Shown: positions 17,301 to 24,503 of the stretch, piece by piece | How positions within the stretch are numbered: the stretch's first letter is position 1 | Layout: each line of letters opens with the position of its first letter | Origin: Coneutiohabitans sp964457925 | GTDB lineage: Bacteria > Zhuqueibacterota > Zhuqueibacteria > Zhuqueibacterales > Zhuqueibacteraceae | Reading direction: 5' to 3' | Assembly: GCA_964457925.1 (NCBI GenBank) | Contig: CAYWGH010000008.1 | Coordinates: 124,001-188,000 of the forward strand | DNA length: 64,000 nt | Translations under genes and position numbers: made by a program | Notes under the pieces: model-generated | Database searches by the model: none | Told to the model about the DNA's origin: nothing | Seen by the model: only the letters and a program-made list of their open reading frames with translations

Positions 17301-19578
17301 CCGTCGGCGACATGCCGAGACTGCCGTCATTGTTCGGCTGCACGACTTTTATCTGAATCGTTTTTTCTCTGCCGCTGAATTTGTCGCGGGTATACACCCA
17401 TCCCGTGCTGTTGCCCGTGGTGCGCAAACGCAAGGCGCCATTTTGCACGACAGAGGCATTTTGCGCTTGCGAGCCCAAAATCCATTTTGTCAGATCAAGG
17501 CTCGCGCTATTAAAATCGTCAGACAGCAGCGGGCCGTCAGAGGTGGTGAAGGTGAAATTGCCGCTCGTCTCCAAATTGCCTGAAGCGTCTTCGGATAGGA
17601 CGCGATAATGATACGTCGTGTTCGCATTTAAACCCGTAAGCGTGACGCTATGCGCCGTGACCAACGCGGGATCGAGCGGGGAAACATTGCCATAACTTGA
17701 GGTCAAACCATATTCGACCTGGCTGGTACTCGCTTCATCAGTGTTCCAGTTTATTTGCGCCGACGAGGAAGCAATATTGCCGCTGGTCACATTCGAAATA
17801 ACCGGCGGCAAGGCATCCAACGCCAGTGTGATGAAGGTAAAATCGCCGCTAATCGCGAGATTGCCGGCGGCATCCCGGGAAAGCACGCGATAATGATAAA
17901 GCGTGTTGGCCGCCAATCCCGTCAGCGTCACCGCATGCGAGGTCACGCGATTGGCATCCAGCGGCGAAAGACTGCCGTAAGCTGCCGTCAAGCCATATTC
18001 AACCTGGGAATCGCTCGCTTCGTTCGAACTCCACACGATTGTTACACTGCTTTGCGAAATACTGCTGCTGGTAATGTTCGAGAGCAGCGGCAATGCCGAG
18101 TCGGCAGGCGGCTCAACCTCGCCCTCGCCTTCACGCAACGTGAGTTTTTGATTTGCGGCAACCTCGTAATAGCTATCGCGCTCGCCGGAGGGCCAATGCA
18201 CGATCAGCGAGTCAAGCTGAGCCTCGGCTCCCAAACCGAAATGCGCTGTCAAATCGCTGCCGGTGCAAAGATAGGCTTGCCCGGCGACGATCATGTACGC
18301 CTGCATTTGATTGCCCACCCACGCGGTTACACGCGCACCCACGCCATCACGATTGCTGCGGGCGCCGATCAGCTTGATTTGCAGCCAATGGTTGGAGGGC
18401 CCGTCATTGCGATACAAGATGCAATCCTGTCCGGTATTCGAAAAGAAAATATCAAGATCGCCGTCATTATCGTAATCCGCATAAGACGGGCTGTAGCCGC
18501 GACTGAAATTGTTCGTGCCGGAAGCGCTGCTCACATTGCTAAACGTGCCGTCGCCGTTGTTTTGAAACATCTTGTTATCATTGTTGCGCGTGATGTACAA
18601 ATCCGGCCAGCCATCGTCATTGAAATCGGCGAACAACACGCCGCGATTGCCGGCGCCGCCGACGGCCACACCCGCGCTTTGCGTGACGTTCGTGAACGAT
18701 TGGCCGTTATTGCGAAAGAACAAATTTTCGCCGTCATAATTGCAGATGTATATATCGAAGTCGCCGTCGCGATCGTAATCGCCAATCGCCGCGCCCTGGC
18801 TGTGCGGCGCGGGCGCGTCAATGCCCCAACTGCTTGCCCGTTCTGAAAAGGTGCCGTCGCCGTTGTTGATATAAAGCAGATTCGGCACATTGGTCTGGCG
18901 CGTCACAAATAAATCGAGATCGCCGTCCAAGTCAACATCAAAAAAAATGGGTTGCAGGCTTTGTGAAAAACTGCCAATACCCGACGAGGCGTTGACCTCA
19001 TCAAAACTGTGATCGCTATTTTGACGAAACAGAACATTGTCGCCGCTGGTTTGTGTCACAAAAAGATCGAGCAGACCGTCGTTATTGTAATCGCCCCAGG
19101 CCACACCCTGGCCTTGCCCGGTCACGTTGACGCCGGCTGCATCGGTAACCTCGGTAAAGGTATTGTTGCCGTTGTTGCGATAGAGCACGCTGGCATTGGA
19201 GCCGCCCAGGATAAAAATATCCAAATCGCCGTCATTGTCATAATCGGCGGAGGCCATGCCGCGATCGCGCTCAAGCGGATTTTGCACGCCCGCGCTGGCA
19301 GCAATATCCGTAAAAGTTCCGTTGCCGTTGTTACGCAGCAGAAAATTGGGCGCGTCATAAGCCATGACGTAGATGTCCGGACGGCCATCTCCGTTATAGT
19401 CGCCGAAAGACGTGCCGTGACCGTAGCCGCCCGCCGCAACTCCTGGAATTCCGGCGGCGGAGGTTACATCGGTGAAGCGAATGGTTTGGCTGAACAACGC
19501 AAGGGGCGAACCGAGGGCGGCCAACAGCGTGAAAATGCCGATGCGCGAGACAGGATGGCAAGCTGCAGTCACATTCAT
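11329..19578 (-). CDS. Giant secreted multidomain protein: FG-GAP, ASPIC/UnbV, nine FN3 modules, SGNH hydrolase, type IX sorting domain
   Basis: The 2749-residue protein begins with a signal peptide (about 1-30). Approximate order: FG-GAP/VCBS repeats 35-395 with many DxDxDGxxD calcium loops; ASPIC/UnbV domain 398-480; FN3 modules 1-2 (496-680); a concanavalin-like beta-sandwich 680-880; FN3 3 (886-975); and FN3 4 (983-1280), interrupted by an SGNH hydrolase (1024-1231). Then come FN3 5-6 (1285-1466); beta-sandwich 2 (1470-1666); FN3 7; FG-GAP block 2 (1770-2140) with ASPIC/UnbV 2; FN3 8-9 (2236-2426); and beta-sandwich 3 (2426-2626). A type IX sorting domain (2653-2749) starts at ALSQNYPNPFNI and ends at MVLLK. 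The SGNH block keeps GDSIT, HIGTND and DNLHPND, so it should be an active esterase or lipase-like enzyme. AAGGAG lies eight bases before the ATG. A cell-surface role in adhesion or polysaccharide deacetylation is likely, but this is inference. Confidence 0.93.
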   Translation of the reverse strand: MNVTAACHPVSRIGIFTLLAALGSPLALFSQTIRFTDVTSAAGIPGVAAGGYGHGTSFGDYNGDGRPDIYVMAYDAPNFLLRNNGNGTFTDIAASAGVQNPLERDRGMASADYDNDGDLDIFILGGSNASVLYRNNGNNTFTEVTDAAGVNVTGQGQGVAWGDYNNDGLLDLFVTQTSGDNVLFRQNSDHSFDEVNASSGIGSFSQSLQPIFFDVDLDGDLDLFVTRQTNVPNLLYINNGDGTFSERASSWGIDAPAPHSQGAAIGDYDRDGDFDIYICNYDGENLFFRNNGQSFTNVTQSAGVAVGGAGNRGVLFADFNDDGWPDLYITRNNDNKMFQNNGDGTFSNVSSASGTNNFSRGYSPSYADYDNDGDLDIFFSNTGQDCILYRNDGPSNHWLQIKLIGARSNRDGVGARVTAWVGNQMQAYMIVAGQAYLCTGSDLTAHFGLGAEAQLDSLIVHWPSGERDSYYEVAANQKLTLREGEGEVEPPADSALPLLSNITSSSISQSSVTIVWSSNEASDSQVEYGLTAAYGSLSPLDANRVTSHAVTLTGLAANTLYHYRVLSRDAAGNLAISGDFTFITLALDALPPVISNVTSGNIASSSAQINWNTDEASTSQVEYGLTSSYGNVSPLDPALVTAHSVTLTGLNANTTYHYRVLSEDASGNLETSGNFTFTTSDGPLLSDDFNSASLDLTKWILGSQAQNASVVQNGALRLRTTGNSTGWVYTRDKFSGREKTIQIKVVQPNNDGSLGMSPTATTAAINGFYSESNWYRFYNYRDSNSQPFKLFVQWRKNGAVGGLDVAAGVTFTSNFYLRLRTSGNVIYFEYSFDNALWTTAYSETFALPGYTLDDLFAFELAAYNTLVKGEWVVDDFSIHSLQAPPPDLTPPVISNVASGNITQTSATITWNTDEASDAQVEYGMTAAYGASSPLHASFLTAHSIVLSGLTSGATYHYRVKSRDAAGNLATSSDFTFTTLSGAPELPVISNVAVSDITQTTAQVSFTTDRNTLGTIEYDTQPHGVIRLMPLGDSITEGVGSTNESGYRAFLYHRLANFGSRFDFVGSLQYGAGLPDTDHEGHPGWSANQILGSLNAFLAQAQPQAVLLHIGTNDISGGNSADLVVSEITAIVDAIFQYNANTKIYLSTLIPRTDARETISVAVNVQLPALVNARANSGYRIYLVDNHAAFLANPNWQSDWMADNLHPNDAGYEVMSEQWWSAYVNTEFDFRWHDGLLTNTHAITLAGLQPAMTYHYRARAQDANGNASVSSDATFTTASPAADTTAPVITTVNAGELTTASAKITWSTNEASDSQVEYGLTSAYGALSELNTNLVASHSVTLSNLTAGTTYHYRVRSKDAAGNLAVSGDFTFATPANDVTPPVITNVAASNITGSSARITWLTDEPGDGQVDYGLSVSYGQSSALSNSLATNHSILLSGLLPGKTYHYRVKSRDASANLGISNDFTFATSRVVLEDDFNAATLDTTKWLLGSHSGNQTAIVNNALRLRSSGANSGWIYTRDKFSGRNKIVQIKIVQPNNDGALGMSATVTRSALNGFYNEPSWYRFYNYRSSSSGPYKLYVQWRKNNIVEGRDVATNAAFNTNFYLRMRTSADSIYFEYSYDNASWITAYSEIFALTGYSLDSQFAFELSGYRSSTNGEWVVDDFAVISTEPDVEDVTPPVISNIAAGNVTATDAVITWNTNEASDSRVEYGLTTAYGSTSPLHPALVTAHSVALSGLAKNTTYHYRVLSQDASGNLAVSGDQTFQTGAAALTFTDITLVAGTGGPAGVNDTGGHAAIFADVDDDARPDLYITMYNVLESPDVDLFFRNTGGNVFASEAAARGIADFDGGSHGALFADLDYDGDFDLYNGTTRGATGISGINNLFRNNGNGFFTDVTDASGLPLREWETRSVTAFDMDNDGDLDLFAVTDYLGTTDAPEDRNEVYRNDGDLQFTAINSGALYEARAGQGAIATDYDGDGDLDMIAANRTGDLNILRNDGQGNFILVSPAVLGISHRAGDGITTADLDNDGRLDLLLASDNVGYLYLSNANGTFRFHRSFDNTDGYMAGVADLDNDGDLDLVFAGDDICYLNNGTGTFVAGPAIPVAGINDPRAIGFADIDNDGDLDFAVGCKRSRNWLVRNNFNDGNWLKVRLISPQGVAGAFGAKTRIYPAGQAGGALVTWREARSGAGYLGQDDPVLHFGLGVLDSVDVVVTFLDGTQVTAANVSARQTIVIDGMAADTTKPVVSNVAAANLTGATAQILWNTSEISDSQVEYGLTTNYGISSPLKSVRVTSHSVALSGLTANTTYHYRVKSKDRAGNLVVSGDFTFATAAPDLTPPVISNVAVSNVSSSSVQINWSTNEAGDSQVEYGLTNSYGSSTPLDANLVTTHSVMLSGLSAGTTYHYRVKSKDAAGNLATSGDFTFTTPAGALFADDFNNGSLDANKWTRGTNTGNQTTVVSGQLELRSQGGESGWVITKQAFTARNTTITVKVTQPNDDGALGISPTFNQSATTGIYDQATWYRFYVYRNQASGPYLLYVQWKKNGAVNGVDVTGSLNINGQVYLRLRCDDTRIHFEASLDGATWYNTYNELFGLTGYTLANNFYYELAGYRTSTKGVLRVDDFSISTGGSASGVIAMNHLAKPRQVSLSLDVPGSFALSQNYPNPFNIDTRINLALPEDGRLQARIYNLQGQEVMRLHDDYFPAGYHVIRWQGANHAGQVVSSGVYLLRLIFEGQSGKREVITTRMVLLK
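12300..18090 (-). repeat. Intragenic repeats encoding nine near-identical FN3 modules
   Basis: Each unit of about 280 bases encodes PPVISNV...ITW.T.EASDSQVEYG...HSVTLSGL...TTYHYRVKSKDAAGNL...FTF. The most similar units lie near 12300-12570, 12600-12870, 14290-14560, 15180-15440, 15465-15725, 16650-16920, 17545-17810 and 17830-18090. A ninth unit, near 15740-16630, is split by the SGNH block. The beta-sandwich coding blocks (near 11700-12300, 14580-15170 and 16950-17540) are also repeated. Confidence 0.85.
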
Positions 19579-20031
19579 GACCTGTTCTCCTTGACAACTG
19601 TGAGGTTGAGATGTTGTGAATCAATGGGGGGCTGACAACACTGGTTGTTCGCTTCAGTTCTCGAAACGATTTGAGATAAACTCTTGAGAAGAGGGGGCGG
19701 GACAACGGAGATGGGTTTTCATCTTAAGGCGCCCGACAACGGCACTTCCGTAAACGGCTTTTAGAATCCCTTCTCTCAAGTGGATAACCAGCATCCAAAG
19801 ACGTCCTTGTGAAGGGTCAAAATCTAAAAGAATAGATGAAATTGGCAAGCAAATAATTTGGGCTTATAAAAATTCGCGCCTCGGCGAAAGCTCGGAAAAT
19901 ATTATAACAGAATGAGTTGGACCTTGAGCGATTCGCAACGAGTTACAGCACATTCAGTTTCTTGACTTTTACCCCAAGATTTCCTATCATCCTGCCTTTG
20001 AATACCAAAAAATTTAAGGGAGTCGAGGGTT
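19579..20031. other. Divergent intergenic region between the giant gene and the aldehyde dehydrogenase gene
   Basis: No gene is seen in these 453 bases. The left end carries the ribosome site of the giant gene (minus strand). The right end holds a good promoter for the dehydrogenase gene at 19962-19990. I could not place a convincing promoter for the giant gene, although TTGTCA occurs on its strand near 19635. Confidence 0.5.
19962..19990 (+). promoter_or_regulatory. Sigma-70-type promoter for the aldehyde dehydrogenase gene
   Basis: TTGACT and TATCAT are separated by 17 bases. The predicted transcription start near 19997 leaves a leader of about 35 bases containing AAGGGAG and GAGGG before the TTG start. 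Confidence 0.65.
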
Positions 20032-21519
20032 TTGCCGCGCATTTATCAAAATCATATTGCAGGCCTTTGGTGTGAATCCGCCTCGGGCGAACGCTTTGAC
20101 AATCACAATCCGGCGAACTGGGATGAAGTTATCGGCTCATTTCCGGCCTCGAGTCAAGCCGATGTTGATCGCGCCGTGGTCGCGGCGACCGCGGCATTTG
20201 ACGCCTGGCGGCTGACTCCGGCGCCGAAGCGCGGAGAAATCATCAAACGCGCCGGCGACTTACTGACCCGCCACAAAGAAGACCTCGCGCGCCTGATGAC
20301 TTCCGAAATGGGCAAGGTTTTGGCTGAAACGCGCGGCGATGTGCAAGAGGGCATTGACACGGCTTATTACGCGGCAACCGAAGGCCGGCGGCTGTTTGGG
20401 TTCACTGCGCCCTCGGAACTTCCTGATAAATTTTGCATGTCACTCCGGCTGCCAATCGGCGTGGCAGGCATCATTACCCCTTGGAATTTCCCACTCGCGA
20501 TTCCGACCTGGAAAATTTTTCCCGCGCTGGTGTGCGGCAACACGGTCGTGTTCAAGCCCGCAAGCGACACGCCAGCAACCGCAACACGTTTTGTGGAGAT
20601 TTTGCTCGAAGCCGGCTTGCCTCCCAATGTGATTCAACTCGTCCACGGCTCGGGCAGCAAAGCCGGCATGGCCCTGGTCGAACACCACAACGTGAATCTG
20701 ATCTCCTTCACCGGTTCGACCGCCGTGGGTAAACAAATCACAGCAACCGCTGCCAAAAACTTGAAACGCGTTTCGCTCGAGTTGGGCGGCAAAAATGCGC
20801 AAATCGTCATGCCGGACGCGGATTTGGACTTGGCGCTCAAAGGCGTGTTATGGGGCGCATTCGGCACCACCGGCCAGCGTTGCACCGCCACCAGCCGCTT
20901 GATTTTGCATGAGGCGATTCACGACAAGTTTCTCGCGCTGTTGATCAAACAAGCCGAGAAGCTTCGCCTAGGCAACGGCCTCGAACCGGAGACTGAGGTC
21001 GGCCCGTTGATCAATTTTCAGCAACGCGAAACCGTCGCCGGCTATGTTCAAATCGGCAAAGAGGAAGGCGCGAAACTCGAAACCGGCGGCGAGGCGTTCA
21101 CCGCGGGCGCATGCGGCAAAGGCGCGTTCTATCGTCCGACGATTTTCAGCCACGTCGATCCAAACATGAGAATCGCGCAGGAAGAAATTTTCGGGCCGGT
21201 GCTGGCGGTGATCAAGATTCGTGATTTCGACGAGGCGGTGGCGGTGTTGAACAATTCCAAATATGGCTTAAGCTCGTCGATCTACACCAGTGATGTGAAT
21301 GCGGCATTCAAAGCCATGCGCGATGTGCAAGCCGGCATCACCTACGTCAACGGCCCGACCATCGGCGCGGAGGCGCATTTGCCGTTCGGCGGCGTGAAGG
21401 AAACCGGCAACGGCCATCGCGAGGGCGGCTGGCCGGTTTATGATTTTTTCAGCGAAACGAAAACGGTTTATGTGGATTATTCCGGCAGGCTGCAGCGCGC
21501 GCAGATTGACAATCAATAA
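20032..21519 (+). CDS. NAD(P)-dependent aldehyde dehydrogenase
   Basis: This 495-residue protein is a full-length member of the aldehyde dehydrogenase superfamily. It has the cofactor motif FTGSTAVGKQI, the general-base Glu in LELGGKNAQIV (about residue 250) and the catalytic Cys in TTGQRCTATSR (about residue 284). EEIFGPVLAVI and LPFGGVKETGNGHREGG near the C-terminus are also typical. The closest subgroup by sequence feel is the alpha-aminoadipic semialdehyde or succinic/2,5-dioxovalerate type, but the substrate is not certain. It begins with TTG, two bases after GAGGG. rsmI follows after 31 bases and may be co-transcribed. Confidence 0.93.
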   Translation: MPRIYQNHIAGLWCESASGERFDNHNPANWDEVIGSFPASSQADVDRAVVAATAAFDAWRLTPAPKRGEIIKRAGDLLTRHKEDLARLMTSEMGKVLAETRGDVQEGIDTAYYAATEGRRLFGFTAPSELPDKFCMSLRLPIGVAGIITPWNFPLAIPTWKIFPALVCGNTVVFKPASDTPATATRFVEILLEAGLPPNVIQLVHGSGSKAGMALVEHHNVNLISFTGSTAVGKQITATAAKNLKRVSLELGGKNAQIVMPDADLDLALKGVLWGAFGTTGQRCTATSRLILHEAIHDKFLALLIKQAEKLRLGNGLEPETEVGPLINFQQRETVAGYVQIGKEEGAKLETGGEAFTAGACGKGAFYRPTIFSHVDPNMRIAQEEIFGPVLAVIKIRDFDEAVAVLNNSKYGLSSSIYTSDVNAAFKAMRDVQAGITYVNGPTIGAEAHLPFGGVKETGNGHREGGWPVYDFFSETKTVYVDYSGRLQRAQIDNQ

Positions 21520-21550
21520 ACGGCAAGACGGCGCGTTTCGCCGGGATTAG

Positions 21551-22324
21551 GTGAAGGCTTCTCCTGTGCAAAATACCCCTGCCGCTGCTGAGATTGAAAA
21601 TCAACAGGGAAAACTGTTTATTGTCAGCACGCCGATCGGCAATTTGAAAGATATTACCTTGCGCGCGGTGGAAACGTTGCGTGCGGTGGATTTGATTGCG
21701 GCGGAGGATACGCGCCGTGCCGCGATTTTATTGCAGCATTACGACATTCGAAAGCCGACGCTCAGCTATCACAATTTCAATGAACGAAAAGCCGCGCCGC
21801 GTTTGCTCGCCGAGCTGAAAGCCGGCAAGAACGTGGCGCTCATCACCGACGCCGGTACACCGGGAATTTCCGACCCCGCGTTTTACCTGGTGCGTGAGGC
21901 CTTGGCCCACGCCCTTCCCCTTGAAGCGATTCCCGGTCCGACCGCGTTTGTCCCGGCGCTGATTCTGTCCGGCCTGCCCACCGATCGCTTCGTCTTTGAA
22001 GGATTTCCGCCCGTGAAAAAAGGCCGCCAAACTTTTTTCCAGGAGCTGAAACACGAGCGCCGCACCATCGTGTTGTATGAGTCACCGCAGCGTGTTGCGC
22101 GCACCCTTACGGCGATTTTGGAAATATGGGGCGACCGGCGCACGGCGCTGGCGCGCGAACTGACAAAGTTGCACGAAGAGATGCTGCGCGGCCGCGCCTC
22201 AGAATTGCTGGAGATTCTGAAAAACCGCACGCTGAAAGGCGAATGCGTGTTGGTGATTGCCGGGGCGGAAGATCGGCATGAGCGTGCGGCCGCGCAGAGA
22301 ATGCCGCAGATTGTTGGGGATTGA
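21551..22324 (+). CDS. rsmI: 16S rRNA (cytidine(1402)-2'-O)-methyltransferase
   Basis: The 257-residue protein belongs to the tetrapyrrole-methylase fold. It has the hallmarks of RsmI: LFIVSTPIGNLKDITLRA at the N-terminus, AAEDTRRAAILL, ITDAGTPGISDPAF and IPGPTAFVPALILSGLP. RsmI methylates the ribose of C1402 in the decoding centre, together with RsmH. It starts with GTG at 21551. It is followed after about 105 bases by the CDP-alcohol transferase on the same strand. Confidence 0.95.
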   Translation: MKASPVQNTPAAAEIENQQGKLFIVSTPIGNLKDITLRAVETLRAVDLIAAEDTRRAAILLQHYDIRKPTLSYHNFNERKAAPRLLAELKAGKNVALITDAGTPGISDPAFYLVREALAHALPLEAIPGPTAFVPALILSGLPTDRFVFEGFPPVKKGRQTFFQELKHERRTIVLYESPQRVARTLTAILEIWGDRRTALARELTKLHEEMLRGRASELLEILKNRTLKGECVLVIAGAEDRHERAAAQRMPQIVGD

Positions 22325-22429
22325 TATATACGGCGCAAGCCAGTAACAACGCCCGGGCGCGCAGCAGAGCCGGACGACAAGCAGAGACAGCAAAATTTTT
22401 TCACAACATGAGAGGGATGGAGCAAATCT

Positions 22430-23065
22430 GTGAAAGTCAACATTTTACCAGAAAGCCTGAAGAATTGGTTTCTCAGGCTCCTTACCCCGATCGTCGATTA
22501 TTTTATTTCTCATAATCTGAATCCCAATTGGTTCACGACGATCGGGTTTATTCTAAGTGTGGGCACGACGTATTTGTTCGCTGTGGGTGAATTGCGGCTG
22601 GCGGGTGTTTTCGTTTTGCTGGCGGGAGTTTTTGACATCATCGACGGCCGCGTGGCGCGCGCCACCAACCGTGTGACGAAATTTGGCGCGCTTTATGATT
22701 CGACGCTCGATCGTTACTCCGAAGTATTCGTGTTTTTTGGATTGGCCTATTTTTTTATCAACATCGATCCCTATGCGCTCTGGCGACCGGTGGCGGTGGC
22801 GGTGGCGCTGGGCGGCTCGATGATGGTGAGTTACATTCGCGCGCGCGCAGAAGGATTGAACCTGGACTGCAAGGTCGGGCTTATGCAGCGGCCCGAGCGC
22901 GTGGTCTCGCTAGGCATCGGCGCGTTGATCAGCCAGGAGGTGTTGACCTGGGTGATTATTGCCATCGCGATTTTAGCCAATTTCACCGCGATTCAACGGC
23001 TGCATCACGTGTGGTCCGTGGAAAATGGCCACAAGCGCGAGCCGCTGGCGGCGACGCAGAAGTAA
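22430..23065 (+). CDS. CDP-alcohol phosphatidyltransferase, probable phosphatidylinositol-phosphate synthase
   Basis: The 211-residue integral membrane protein has the complete catalytic signature DxxDGxxARx8GxxxDxxxD as DIIDGRVAR...GALYDSTLD near residues 65-91. About six membrane helices are visible. These enzymes exchange CMP of CDP-diacylglycerol for a second alcohol. The next gene encodes inositol-3-phosphate synthase, and the same pairing occurs in the Bacteroides inositol lipid cluster, so L-myo-inositol-1-phosphate is the likely acceptor (inference). It starts with GTG, seven bases after GGAG. Confidence 0.87.
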   Translation: MKVNILPESLKNWFLRLLTPIVDYFISHNLNPNWFTTIGFILSVGTTYLFAVGELRLAGVFVLLAGVFDIIDGRVARATNRVTKFGALYDSTLDRYSEVFVFFGLAYFFINIDPYALWRPVAVAVALGGSMMVSYIRARAEGLNLDCKVGLMQRPERVVSLGIGALISQEVLTWVIIAIAILANFTAIQRLHHVWSVENGHKREPLAATQK

Positions 23066-23138
23066 ACAACGTGATTTGTTGATAATGTAAGCAAACAAAC
23101 CCCTTCATAACTCATTGATTCAGGAAACGGAGGATGTT

Positions 23139-24455
23139 TTGGCAAATCCCAGAGTAAAAATCAAGGCTCCGAACGGCAAGCTTGGCATTTTGACGCCGGG
23201 CATGGGAGCGGTTACCACCACGTTTATTGCCGGCGTCGAAGCGGTGCGCCGCGGTCTCGCGCAGCCCTTCGGTTCGCTCACACAAATGGGCACGATACGC
23301 CTGGGCAAGCGCACCGACAAGCGCTCACCCTTGATCAAAGATTTTGTGCCGCTCGCCAATCTCAATGACATCGTCTTTGGCGGCTGGGACATTTTCGAAG
23401 ATGATTGCTATGTTGCCGCAAAAAAAGCCGGTGTGCTCGAGGCAAAAGATCTAGACCCGATTAAAGATACCCTGAGCGCCATCAAGCCGTGGAAAGCGGT
23501 TTTTCACAACGACTATGTCCGGCGGCTGTCGGGCACACACGTGAAACAGGGCAACACCAAATGGGATTTGGCCCAAATGGTGTGTGATGACATCCTAAAA
23601 TTCAAAACCCAGCATAACCTCGATCGTATGGTCATGTTGTGGTGTGGCAGCACCGAGGTTTTTCTGCAACCTGAGCCTGTGCATCAGACGATTGCGGCGT
23701 TCGAGCAGGGCTTGCGCGACAATCATCCTGCGATCGCGCCGAGCATGATTTACGCCTATGCCGCAATCAAAGAAGGCATTCCCTTTGGCAACGGCGCGCC
23801 CAATCTCACCGTCGATATTCCCGCATTGGTCGATCTGGCGAAACAAACCGAGACGCCGATTTGCGGCAAGGATTTCAAATCCGGCCAGACCATGATGAAA
23901 ACCATCCTGGCGCCCGGCTTGAAAGCGCGCATGCTCGGCCTTTCCGGCTGGTTCTCCACCAACATTCTCGGCAACCGCGATGGTGAAGTGCTGGACGATC
24001 CCTACTCCTTCAAAACCAAAGAAGAGAGCAAACTTTCCGTGCTCGAATACATTTTACAGCCGGAGGTTTATCCCCAACTTTACAAGGATTTCTATCACAA
24101 GGTGCGTATCAATTATTATCCGCCGCGCGGCGACAATAAGGAAAGTTGGGACAACATCGACATCTTCGGCTGGCTGGGTTACCCCATGCAGATCAAGATC
24201 GATTTTCTCTGCCGCGACAGTATCCTGGCCGCGCCCATCGTGCTTGATCTCGTGTTGTTCCTGGATTTGGCCAAGCGCGCCGGCATGAAGGGTATTCAGG
24301 AGTGGCTGTCATTTTACTTCAAAAGCCCGCAAACCGCGCCCGGCCTTTATCCTGAACACGACATTTTCATTCAGCTCATGAAATTGAAAAACACCTTGCG
24401 GTATTTGCAAGGTGAAGAGCTGATCACGCACTTGGGACTCGAGTACTACGATTGA
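23139..24455 (+). CDS. Inositol-3-phosphate synthase
   Basis: The 438-residue protein converts glucose-6-phosphate to myo-inositol phosphate in an NAD-dependent cycle. It shows GKLGILTPGMGAVTTTFIAG (NAD-binding, residues about 13-32), LWCGSTEVF, CGKDFKSGQTMMKT with the catalytic lysines, and GWFSTNILGNRDG. It is the Bacteroidetes-like form rather than the actinobacterial Ino1. I choose the TTG at 23139, which follows GGAGG by five bases; an in-frame TTG at 23115 lacks such a site. With the preceding CDP-alcohol transferase it gives a two-step route from glucose-6-phosphate to an inositol phospholipid. Confidence 0.93.
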   Translation: MANPRVKIKAPNGKLGILTPGMGAVTTTFIAGVEAVRRGLAQPFGSLTQMGTIRLGKRTDKRSPLIKDFVPLANLNDIVFGGWDIFEDDCYVAAKKAGVLEAKDLDPIKDTLSAIKPWKAVFHNDYVRRLSGTHVKQGNTKWDLAQMVCDDILKFKTQHNLDRMVMLWCGSTEVFLQPEPVHQTIAAFEQGLRDNHPAIAPSMIYAYAAIKEGIPFGNGAPNLTVDIPALVDLAKQTETPICGKDFKSGQTMMKTILAPGLKARMLGLSGWFSTNILGNRDGEVLDDPYSFKTKEESKLSVLEYILQPEVYPQLYKDFYHKVRINYYPPRGDNKESWDNIDIFGWLGYPMQIKIDFLCRDSILAAPIVLDLVLFLDLAKRAGMKGIQEWLSFYFKSPQTAPGLYPEHDIFIQLMKLKNTLRYLQGEELITHLGLEYYD

Positions 24456-24503
24456 GTTGCCCGCTGAAGTGTGCGATGATCGCGCGATTGTTGGAGGAGC
24501 TTC

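Noticed and set aside
12300..18090. Regularly spaced repeats that could suggest a CRISPR or tandem array
   Set aside because: The period (about 280 bases) and reading frame show that they encode FN3 modules; no short direct repeats with unique spacers are present anywhere in the window.
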